NCBI RefSeq assembly: GCF_003075045.1
Contig: NZ_QCZD01000006.1
Coordinates: forward strand, 62,001 to 126,000
Direction: 5' to 3'
Source: Maribacter litoralis
Lineage (GTDB): Bacteria > Bacteroidota > Bacteroidia > Flavobacteriales > Flavobacteriaceae
Length of the DNA: 64,000 bases
The notes under the pieces were generated by a model. That model searched no databases and was not told the origin of the DNA. It saw only the letters and a program-made list of their open reading frames with translations. Positions within the stretch are counted from its first letter, which is position 1. Each line of letters starts with the position of its first letter. A program made the translations under genes and the position numbers. Shown piece by piece: positions 9,549 through 16,818 of the stretch.

Positions 9549-10529
9549 ATGAAAAGTATGATAAAGTGGGGTATTGTAGGGGCAGGTAACATTGCTCATA
9601 GTTTTTCTAAAGATCTGGCCTTGGTAGAAGGCGGTAAATTGATTTCGGTAGCATCTAGAAGCTTGGAGAAGGCACAAAATTTTGCAAATGAATATGGTGC
9701 ACCAAATGCTTATGGTAGTTATGAAGAACTGTTTAATAGTAATACCGTAGATATTATTTATTTGGCCACTCCGCATACTTCTCATGCCGATTTGAGTATC
9801 GCTGCAATGAAGGCCGGTAATGCCGTGCTTTGTGAAAAACCTATGGGTGTTAATAAAGCTGAGGTAGAAAAAATGGTATCGGTAGCTAAGGAGAGCAACG
9901 TCTTTTTAATGGAAGCTTTATGGTCTCGTTTTAACCCAACCATTGTCAAAGTAAAAGAATTAGTAGATAATGGTACTATTGGTGACATTGGTTATTTGCA
10001 TTCAGATTTTGCCTTTTATGCTTTGGATAGGGATGAGAAAGGAAGGCTGCTCAACCCTGAGTTGGCAGGTGGTTCTCTTTTGGATATTGGTATCTACCCA
10101 ATATTTTTAGCTTATCTTCTATTGGGCAAACCAAAGGATATTAAAGCTTCGGCTAACTTTTATAAGACAGGAGTTGAAATGCAATGTAGTATGATTTTTA
10201 ATTACGACAATGCCCAAGCAATCTTATATAGCGGACTCAATTCAAATTCAGAAAAGAAATCTGAAATAGCGGGAAGTAAAGGAACTGTTTTTATTCATCC
10301 GAGGTGGCATGAGACTATTGGGTACACCTTGGAAAAAGACGGTGAGTCAATTTCTACCGAGGTTGGAAAAAGAGGTAAGGGCTATGTACATGAAATAGAG
10401 GAGGTTCATAACTGCTTAAACCATGGCAAAAAGGAGAGCGACTTATGGAGTCATCAAAATAGTTTGGATTTAATTGAGATTATGGATTCTGTACGCGAAA
10501 TGACGGGAATTGTGTTTCCTTTTGAATAA
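9549..10529 (+). CDS. Gfo/Idh/MocA family NAD(P)-dependent oxidoreductase
   Basis: 326 aa. The N-terminal Rossmann fold starts at once (WGIVGAGNIA, the GxGxxA dinucleotide motif), the family EKP motif is seen as CEKPMGVNK, and a C-terminal alpha/beta domain follows. Members act as dehydrogenases on sugars, inositols or dihydrodiols; the sequence resembles trans-1,2-dihydrobenzene-1,2-diol dehydrogenase-like members, but the substrate cannot be read from it. It is divergent from the carboxylase gene. A second ATG at 9558 is also possible as start. Confidence 0.85.
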   Translation: MKSMIKWGIVGAGNIAHSFSKDLALVEGGKLISVASRSLEKAQNFANEYGAPNAYGSYEELFNSNTVDIIYLATPHTSHADLSIAAMKAGNAVLCEKPMGVNKAEVEKMVSVAKESNVFLMEALWSRFNPTIVKVKELVDNGTIGDIGYLHSDFAFYALDRDEKGRLLNPELAGGSLLDIGIYPIFLAYLLLGKPKDIKASANFYKTGVEMQCSMIFNYDNAQAILYSGLNSNSEKKSEIAGSKGTVFIHPRWHETIGYTLEKDGESISTEVGKRGKGYVHEIEEVHNCLNHGKKESDLWSHQNSLDLIEIMDSVREMTGIVFPFE

Positions 10530-10605
10530 TAGCGGGTCTAATACTGGATAAATGTCTTAAAATTTCCGATATTTGATGTTCGCTTAAAATTTAATCGACT
10601 CGAAA

Positions 10606-10782
10606 ATGAACAAGAATGCTGTGCTCACTTGGGCTACTTTTATTATGATTTTTGTAGGGCTTGCACTTATTGCATTAGGTGCTTTTCGTTATGACCAGGT
10701 TGCTGGTTGGGGTTTTGCATCTGTTGGAATTGGTTTTTTTGCTATTGCTTGGGTGTTCAACGCACTTAAGGGTAGAGTATAA
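10606..10782 (+). CDS. 58-aa membrane protein, CAL67264-like
   Basis: A short open frame starting MNKNAVLTWATF and ending NALKGRV, with two hydrophobic segments (about 8-27 and 33-53) joined by the polar turn FRYDQVAG. I recognise it as resembling the flavobacterial CAL67264 family of small membrane proteins, which I recall occurring next to the ABC-F gene that follows here (67 bp downstream, same strand). It is easily missed because of its length. Two-helix inner-membrane protein, function unknown. Confidence 0.78.
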   Translation: MNKNAVLTWATFIMIFVGLALIALGAFRYDQVAGWGFASVGIGFFAIAWVFNALKGRV

Positions 10783-10849
10783 TTAATAGTTTAACCAGTA
10801 GTGAATTTCTTCTGCTGGATGATAATTTTTCACTAAACACTATAATTTT

Positions 10850-12541
10850 ATGTCAGATGATAAGAAGGTAATCTTCTCCATGTCAGGAGTTACGAAAACC
10901 TATAAAAATGCTAATACCCCAGTTTTAAAGAATATTTATCTAAGTTTTTTCTACGGTGCCAAAATAGGGATCTTAGGTTTAAACGGTTCGGGTAAATCTA
11001 CTTTGTTAAAAATCATTGCTGGAGTTGATAAAAACTTTCAAGGAGATGTTGTTTTCTCCCCTGGGTATAAAGTAGGTTACTTGGAACAAGAGCCAGAATT
11101 GGATGAGAACAAAACTGTGCTTGAAATTGTAAAAGAAGGGGTTGCGGAAACTGTGGCAATTCTTGATGAATACAATAAGATAAACGATATGTTCGGTCTT
11201 CCCGAGGTTTATGAGGATGCCGATAAAATGCAGAAGTTGATGGATCAACAAGCTGTGTTACAAGATAAAATTGATGCTGCAAACGCTTGGGAACTGGATA
11301 CCAAGTTAGAAATTGCAATGGATGCTCTGCGTACTCCGGATCCTGACAAGAAAATAGCAGTTCTTTCAGGTGGTGAAAGAAGAAGGGTAGCTTTATGTAG
11401 ACTACTACTACAAGAACCAGAGATTTTGTTATTAGATGAACCTACTAACCACTTAGATGCAGAATCTGTGCATTGGTTAGAGCATCATTTGGCGTCTTAT
11501 AAAGGAACGGTAATTGCCGTAACGCACGATAGGTATTTCTTGGATAATGTTGCCGGTTGGATTTTAGAATTGGACAGGGGAGAAGGTATTCCTTGGAAAG
11601 GGAATTATTCATCTTGGTTAGATCAAAAGTCTAAGCGTATGGCTCAAGAAAGTAAAACGGCTTCAAAAAGACAAAAAACCCTTGAACGAGAGCTTGATTG
11701 GGTACGCCAAGGAGCAAAAGGTAGACAGACAAAACAAAAAGCACGTCTTAAGAACTACGATAAATTAATGAGTCAGGATCAAAAACAACTTGACGAAAAA
11801 CTTGAAATCTATATTCCTAACGGACCACGTTTGGGTACCAATGTAATTGAAGCAAAAGGAGTAAGCAAAGCTTATGATGATAAGTTGCTTTACGAAGACT
11901 TAAATTTTAAATTGCCACAAGCTGGTATTGTAGGTATTATTGGACCAAATGGTGCCGGTAAGACCACTATCTTTAGAATGATCATGGGTGAAGAAACTCC
12001 AGATAAGGGTGAGTTTGAAACTGGTGAAACAGCTAAAATTGCATATGTTGATCAAAGCCATTCTAATATTGATCCTGAAAAAACCATTTGGCAGAATTTC
12101 AGTGATGAGCAAGAATTGGTGATGATGGGTGGTAAGCAAGTAAATTCTCGCGCTTACCTAAGTAGGTTCAATTTTTCTGGTAGTGAGCAGAACAAAAAGG
12201 TAAATATGCTATCAGGTGGTGAACGTAACCGTTTGCATTTGGCAATGACATTGAAAGAAGAAGGTAACGTGCTTCTTTTAGATGAGCCTACCAACGATTT
12301 AGATGTAAATACATTGCGAGCTTTAGAAGAAGGTTTAGAGAATTTTGCTGGTTGTGCAGTAGTGATTTCTCACGATAGATGGTTCTTGGATCGTATTTGT
12401 ACACATATCTTAGCTTTTGAAGGTGATTCTCAAGTGTATTTCTTTGAAGGTTCTTTCTCTGATTATGAAGAGAATAAAAAGAAACGTTTAGGCGGAGATC
12501 TTATGCCGAAACGAATTAAGTATAAAAAGTTGATTAGATAA
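10850..12541 (+). CDS. ettA: Energy-dependent translational throttle protein EttA (ABC-F ATPase)
   Basis: 563 aa with two ABC ATPase domains and no membrane segments. First domain: Walker A GLNGSGKST, signature LSGGERRR, Walker B LLLDEPTNHLDA. Second: GPNGAGKTT, LSGGERNR, LLLDEPTNDLD. The linker between them is long and charged (QKTLERELDWVRQGAKGRQ), as in the P-site tRNA interaction motif of ABC-F proteins, and an arm-type insertion sits in domain one. EttA binds the ribosomal E site and gates the first elongation step according to the ATP/ADP ratio. Length and motifs match the family throughout. Confidence 0.93.
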   Translation: MSDDKKVIFSMSGVTKTYKNANTPVLKNIYLSFFYGAKIGILGLNGSGKSTLLKIIAGVDKNFQGDVVFSPGYKVGYLEQEPELDENKTVLEIVKEGVAETVAILDEYNKINDMFGLPEVYEDADKMQKLMDQQAVLQDKIDAANAWELDTKLEIAMDALRTPDPDKKIAVLSGGERRRVALCRLLLQEPEILLLDEPTNHLDAESVHWLEHHLASYKGTVIAVTHDRYFLDNVAGWILELDRGEGIPWKGNYSSWLDQKSKRMAQESKTASKRQKTLERELDWVRQGAKGRQTKQKARLKNYDKLMSQDQKQLDEKLEIYIPNGPRLGTNVIEAKGVSKAYDDKLLYEDLNFKLPQAGIVGIIGPNGAGKTTIFRMIMGEETPDKGEFETGETAKIAYVDQSHSNIDPEKTIWQNFSDEQELVMMGGKQVNSRAYLSRFNFSGSEQNKKVNMLSGGERNRLHLAMTLKEEGNVLLLDEPTNDLDVNTLRALEEGLENFAGCAVVISHDRWFLDRICTHILAFEGDSQVYFFEGSFSDYEENKKKRLGGDLMPKRIKYKKLIR

Positions 12542-12559
12542 TGGTTTAGTCAAATAATT

Positions 12560-12585
12560 AAAAAGCCCGCAAACGCGGGCTTTTT
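12560..12585. terminator. Rho-independent terminator (bidirectional)
   Basis: Inverted repeat AAAAAGCCCGC / GCGGGCTTTTT with a 4-nt loop, GC-rich core flanked by A and T runs, between ettA and the convergent metallo-hydrolase gene. Confidence 0.92.
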
Positions 12586-12605
12586 AATTTTCAGCTAACA
12601 GCTGA

Positions 12606-13424
12606 CTAATATTCCTCATTTGGGTACCAATCTAATTGAACAACCTCTATATCTTGATTGGCTGCATTTACGAGATTTTTAAATTTTTCAACATCGCTTA
12701 CATCTGGTTTACCTCTATAGTGATAAGGATACACCTGTTTTGGTTTGAAATCCAATACCGCAGCTGCAGCACTTTCTTCGGTCATGGTGTATGGAAGATT
12801 CATACATATAAAGGCTTTGTCTATATTTTTTAAAGCGCGCATTTCAGGTATATCTTCTGTGTCTCCAGAAAAATAAATTCGTTGATCATCTATATTTAAA
12901 ACATAACCATTACCTCTCCCGTTACTGTGAAATTTTAGAGCTTCTTCTCTTAAGTTGTACATGGGTATAGCTTCAATGGTAATTCCGCTTACCACTTCAC
13001 TGGTTCCATTGTTCATGATTACCAATTGTTCAGAGAATTTTTCAGGTAATTCGTCGGCAACCGCTTGTGGTACAACAAAAGTTGCATTTGAAGTATCTAA
13101 TTCGTTCAAAGTCTCAATATTCAAATGATCACCGTGAATATCCGTAATCAAAATTAAAGTAGGTTGTTTTTGTCCTTCAAAAGCTTCTGCGCCACCTACG
13201 GGGTCAAGGTAAATGACCACATCGTTCCACTCTAACACGGCAGTAGCATGTTCAATTGGTGTAATATCAATTTTGGCGTTGGTATTTTCGCTTTTCATTG
13301 TAGATGATATATCTTCTTCAACTTCTTGGGTGGATTTCATATCATTTTCCGATTTCTTAGCCTCTTTGCAAGAGAAAGAAATACTAGTAATAAAAATTAA
13401 TAGGAGTAATTTATTCATGTTCAT
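12606..13424 (-). CDS. Lipoprotein with metallo-beta-lactamase fold (UPF0173/UlaG-like)
   Basis: 272 aa with a lipoprotein signal (hydrophobic segment, then SFSC with Cys19) and a 35-residue acidic, low-complexity tether before the enzyme domain. The zinc motif is HGDH (97-100), preceded by LILITDIHGD; later ligand candidates are in YFSGDTED and YPYHYRG. The pattern of a short HxDH motif and a missing HxHxDH resembles UlaG/YycJ-type hydrolases. It is expected to be tethered to a membrane facing the periplasm or outside. It begins 2 bp after the upstream GNAT gene stops, so translation is probably coupled. Substrate unknown. Confidence 0.8.
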   Translation of the reverse strand: MNMNKLLLLIFITSISFSCKEAKKSENDMKSTQEVEEDISSTMKSENTNAKIDITPIEHATAVLEWNDVVIYLDPVGGAEAFEGQKQPTLILITDIHGDHLNIETLNELDTSNATFVVPQAVADELPEKFSEQLVIMNNGTSEVVSGITIEAIPMYNLREEALKFHSNGRGNGYVLNIDDQRIYFSGDTEDIPEMRALKNIDKAFICMNLPYTMTEESAAAAVLDFKPKQVYPYHYRGKPDVSDVEKFKNLVNAANQDIEVVQLDWYPNEEY

Positions 13425-13426
13425 CG

Positions 13427-13888
13427 TTATTTTAGTTTTAATTCCATTTTTATATCAGACCTAAGGTAGTCTATATAATCTACCATTGGTTTAATTGTAA
13501 ACCCATGTTTTCTGTAAATATGTAATGCGGTATCAAGCTTGGTACTTGAATAAAGCTCTAATACTTCATAGTTTTTATTTTTTGCGAAGTTAATAGCGTA
13601 TGACAATAATTGTTGACCTATTCTTAAACCTCGATGGGATTTGCTTACCGCCATTTTTCCCAATTCAAAACGTTTTTCGTTTTTTTTAATCAAAGCAAAA
13701 CATCCAACTGGCTCATTGTGCCATAGCCCTATAAATATATGTCCGCCTTTATCGATGATTGCTGCTTGGCTGTCATCTAAAAGTTCCCTGTCTTTGTCTT
13801 CCACTTCAAAATATTCTGTTATCCAGGCAATATTTAAGTCTTTAAAGTTTTGAGTATATTTAGTCTCAAAAGGCACAATAACAAGCAT
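13427..13888 (-). CDS. GNAT family N-acetyltransferase
   Basis: 153 aa from ATG 13888; the frame continues two codons to a TTG at 13894, which is less likely. The acetyl-CoA binding motif A is clear: FELGKMAVSKSHRGLRIGQQLL (Q/RxxGxG/A region, about residues 77-98), followed by the ASN-like helix and LYSSTKLDTALHIYRKHGF. This is a single-domain small-molecule or protein acetyltransferase of unknown substrate. It precedes and almost touches the metallo-hydrolase lipoprotein gene, so the two form an operon. Confidence 0.85.
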   Translation of the reverse strand: MLVIVPFETKYTQNFKDLNIAWITEYFEVEDKDRELLDDSQAAIIDKGGHIFIGLWHNEPVGCFALIKKNEKRFELGKMAVSKSHRGLRIGQQLLSYAINFAKNKNYEVLELYSSTKLDTALHIYRKHGFTIKPMVDYIDYLRSDIKMELKLK

Positions 13889-14040
13889 GATCAATATTTA
13901 ATCTGTTGGTTGCATCTAAATTATAGTATATTTTATGGTATTTAACACGTTTTATAATTTAATTTTATGCTAAAGAATCTAAATTTTGAATTAACACGTA
14001 TATAAACTGAACAAACAGACACTTTATTAAATTTACAATT

Positions 14041-14928
14041 ATGACTGAAACAAAAAACAACAATGGTTTAAAAGTTTTGACCGCTCTTTTAGGTGTTGTG
14101 CTTTTAGCAACTATCATTTATACAGTAAGTCTTTATCAAGATAAAAAGAAGACAGAAGTTGTTCTTTCTAAAGAGAAAGAATTGGTAGTTGAAGATTTAA
14201 ATAGCTTAAAATCTGAATATGATAAAGCTATTTTAGAAAGCAACGCTACTAATGAAGAATTGGTTAGTGCAAGGGATAATATTGCAAAGTATATTGACTC
14301 TGTAAAAACTATGAAGGCAGATATTAGTTCTTTATCTAGATATAGAAGACAAGTAGGTGTTCTTAAAGCGGAGAGAGAGCAATTGTTAAAGCAAGTGGAT
14401 TCTTTAACACGTTCAAATTCAATGATCGCTATGCAACGTGATAGTACGTATGTTGAATTAGAGAAGCAAACTGTTTTTAATGATTCTTTGGTTGTACAAA
14501 ATACAAACTTGGCTCAAGTAGTTGAGAAGGGTTCAGCATTGAACCTATCTAAATTTAACGTTGATGCGGTTAAAGAACGTAATAGTGGAAAATTGGTTTC
14601 TACACAACGTGCAAGAGCTACCGACAAGTTTAAAATTTGTTTTACAGTTGCTGATAACGTAATTGCTCAAGCTGGAGACAGAGAGTTTTTCTTAGAGGTT
14701 TTAGATCCTCAAGGTAACGTACTTGGTGGTGGTAATTCAATGACCAATGATAACGGAGCTTCAATTACTTATAGTAAACAAACAGGTTTCTACTATGAAA
14801 ACAAATCTTTAGATGTATGTGATTACATTAATAAGCCAGCTGGTGATTTTAAAGATGGAAACTACATGGTTAACGTATATGATGACCAATTGAAATTATT
14901 GGGTACTTCTAAATTTATGTTGAAGTAA
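14041..14928 (+). CDS. Membrane-anchored coiled-coil protein of unknown function
   Basis: 295 aa. A short cytoplasmic N-terminus is followed by one membrane helix (about 11-27, VLTALLGVVLLATIIYTV), a long coiled coil (about 35-165, heptad-like Leu/Lys/Glu pattern), and a C-terminal globular beta domain (about 190-295) with FKICFTVADN, FFLEVLDPQGNVLGG and YMVNVYD. Cys205 and Cys260 in that domain could pair in the periplasm. I do not recognise the family by name, but the layout is typical of conserved flavobacterial envelope proteins. Single gene followed by a strong terminator. Confidence 0.75.
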   Translation: MTETKNNNGLKVLTALLGVVLLATIIYTVSLYQDKKKTEVVLSKEKELVVEDLNSLKSEYDKAILESNATNEELVSARDNIAKYIDSVKTMKADISSLSRYRRQVGVLKAEREQLLKQVDSLTRSNSMIAMQRDSTYVELEKQTVFNDSLVVQNTNLAQVVEKGSALNLSKFNVDAVKERNSGKLVSTQRARATDKFKICFTVADNVIAQAGDREFFLEVLDPQGNVLGGGNSMTNDNGASITYSKQTGFYYENKSLDVCDYINKPAGDFKDGNYMVNVYDDQLKLLGTSKFMLK

Positions 14929-14951
14929 GTTTACATATTAGTTCAAAATAT

Positions 14952-14983
14952 AAAAGGCGACCAATATGGTCGCCTTTTTTTTG
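14952..14983. terminator. Rho-independent terminator (bidirectional)
   Basis: Arms AAAAGGCGACCA and TGGTCGCCTTTT around a 3-nt loop, followed by further T residues. It lies between the coiled-coil gene and convergent fumC and can end both. Confidence 0.93.
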
Positions 14984-15002
14984 TTAAGAAGTTATTGAAG
15001 TC

Positions 15003-16403
15003 TTAGTCTTTTAGACTACCTACCATATTTTCTGGTTTTACCCATTCATCATAGTCTTCGGCAGAAACATAGCCTAAGTTCACTGCTTCCTCTTTTAATG
15101 TTGTACCGTTCTTATGGGCGGTGTTTGCTATCTCTGCAGCTTTGTAATACCCTATTTTGGTATTCAAGGCAGTTACAAGCATTAAAGAATTGTTCAATAA
15201 TTCTTTAATTACGGCATGATTTGGCTCTATACCAGCTGCACAATGCTCTTCAAAGCTTACACAGGCATCGCCGATAAGTTGTGCAGATTGTAATATGTTA
15301 GCTGCCATCATTGGTTTAAAGACGTTTAATTCATAATGCCCTTGTGTTCCACCAACACTAACGGCAACATCGTTACCCATAACCTGGGCGCAAACCATAG
15401 TCATTGCTTCACACTGTGTAGGATTAACTTTTCCTGGCATAATAGAACTACCGGGCTCATTTGCAGGAATAATAATTTCACCAATACCTGAACGTGGTCC
15501 AGAAGCCATCATTCTAATATCATTGGCAATCTTGTTCAAAGAAACAGCCAATTGCTTCAATGCGCCATGGCTTTCAACAATAGCATCATGAGCAGCAAGA
15601 GCTTCAAATTTATTTTCAGCGGTAATAAATGGTAAGCCCGTAAAATCTGCTATGTATTTTGCGACCAAAACATCATAACCTTCAGGAGTATTCAGTCCTG
15701 TACCAACTGCAGTTCCCCCAAGTGCTAACTCGCTCAAATGTTCCAGCGTGTTTTTTAATGCCTTTAAACCGTGATCTAATTGAGATACATAACCAGAAAA
15801 TTCTTGACCAAGGGTTAGGGGAGTTGCGTCCATTAAATGGGTACGCCCTATTTTAACTACATCTTTAAACTCTTTCGATTTTTTATGTAATGTATCTCTT
15901 AGTTGGGTTACACCAGGTATGGTTACTTCCACAATTTTTTTGTAGGATGCGATATGCATACCGGTAGGGAAGGTATCGTTAGATGATTGGGATTTATTTA
16001 CATCATCATTAGGCTGTATAGTTTTTTCTCCTTCGCCAATAACTTTACCTGCAATTTCATGGGCTCTATTGGCAACAACTTCGTTTACGTTCATATTACT
16101 TTGCGTGCCAGAACCTGTTTGCCATATTACCAATGGAAATTGGTCATCATGTTTTCCTTCTAAAATTTCATCACAAACTTGTGCGATTAAATCTCTCTTT
16201 TCTGCACTTAATACTCCTAGTTCACAGTTAGCATAGGCTGCAGATTTTTTTAAATAGGCGAAACCATAAACGATGTCCAATGGCATAGAAGCAGATGGAC
16301 CAATTTTAAAATTATTACGTGAGCGTTCTGTTTGTGCGCCCCAATATTTGTCTTTGGGCACTTCAACATTACCCATGGTATCTTTTTCGATTCTGAACTC
16401 CAT
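15003..16403 (-). CDS. fumC: Class II fumarate hydratase
   Basis: 466 aa, the normal length for FumC. All three conserved regions of the fumarase/aspartase superfamily are present: [16 protein letters not shown] (region 1), the signature [11 protein letters not shown] (region 3, about residue 318), and [12 protein letters not shown] near the N-terminus that helps form the active site. The pairing of the TGS/GSGTQ loop with HLMDATP is fumarase rather than aspartase or argininosuccinate lyase. It hydrates fumarate to malate in the TCA cycle and, unlike class I enzymes, needs no iron-sulfur cluster. Single gene. Confidence 0.94.
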   Translation of the reverse strand: MEFRIEKDTMGNVEVPKDKYWGAQTERSRNNFKIGPSASMPLDIVYGFAYLKKSAAYANCELGVLSAEKRDLIAQVCDEILEGKHDDQFPLVIWQTGSGTQSNMNVNEVVANRAHEIAGKVIGEGEKTIQPNDDVNKSQSSNDTFPTGMHIASYKKIVEVTIPGVTQLRDTLHKKSKEFKDVVKIGRTHLMDATPLTLGQEFSGYVSQLDHGLKALKNTLEHLSELALGGTAVGTGLNTPEGYDVLVAKYIADFTGLPFITAENKFEALAAHDAIVESHGALKQLAVSLNKIANDIRMMASGPRSGIGEIIIPANEPGSSIMPGKVNPTQCEAMTMVCAQVMGNDVAVSVGGTQGHYELNVFKPMMAANILQSAQLIGDACVSFEEHCAAGIEPNHAVIKELLNNSLMLVTALNTKIGYYKAAEIANTAHKNGTTLKEEAVNLGYVSAEDYDEWVKPENMVGSLKD

Positions 16404-16523
16404 AATCTTATATTTTATATGAATCTTAAATAAACTTATTTATGTAGCTTCAAAAATAAGGTTTACATTTATTTTTATAGTGACAAGTTTGTAGTGAAAT
16501 GTGAAATTAATTTTGCAGAACGT

Positions 16524-16555
16524 TTGCAAAAAATAATTCGTTTATGGTATCTTTG
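16524..16555 (+). promoter_or_regulatory. Promoter, TTG-N21-TATCTTTG
   Basis: A TTG at 16524-16526 and a perfect TAnnTTTG (TATCTTTG, 16548-16555) are separated by 21 bp, the Bacteroidetes sigma-factor spacing. It stands 20 bp before the 57-aa ORF at 16576, which argues that this small ORF is expressed. Confidence 0.7.
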
Positions 16556-16575
16556 TCATATATAAGCAAGAAGAT

Positions 16576-16749
16576 ATGTTTGATTTTGACCAATATTTAG
16601 GATTTTTAGCTTTTTTAACCATTTTAACAATAGGTTTCTGGCTGATGATGTTTTTGTTATTATTTGTTGTGCCTTACTGGTTAGGTGGTAACATTATTGA
16701 ATTATTAAAAGAAAGACGCGACAAGAAAAAAGCCGCAAGAGAAGCATAA
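16576..16749 (+). CDS. 57-aa single-helix membrane protein, unrecognised
   Basis: A short frame starting MFDFDQYLGFLAFLT and ending KKKAAREA. It has a long hydrophobic stretch (about 8-34, possibly a kinked helix with Pro33-Tyr-Trp) and a strongly basic C-terminal tail (residues 45-54: KERRDKKKAA), which by the positive-inside rule should lie in the cytoplasm. It has its own well-formed promoter and terminator, both unusual for a chance frame of this size. Function unknown. Confidence 0.72.
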   Translation: MFDFDQYLGFLAFLTILTIGFWLMMFLLLFVVPYWLGGNIIELLKERRDKKKAAREA

Positions 16750-16763
16750 ATAATTAAGTATAT

Positions 16764-16797
16764 AAAAAAAAAGGAAGCCAATTGGCTTCCTTTTTTT
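16764..16797. terminator. Rho-independent terminator (bidirectional)
   Basis: A perfect 18-nt palindrome GGAAGCCAATTGGCTTCC (16773-16790) preceded by nine A and followed by seven T. It separates the 57-aa gene from the convergent TonB receptor gene. Confidence 0.9.
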
Positions 16798-16818
16798 GTT
16801 GCTATTTTTTTCGTTGTG

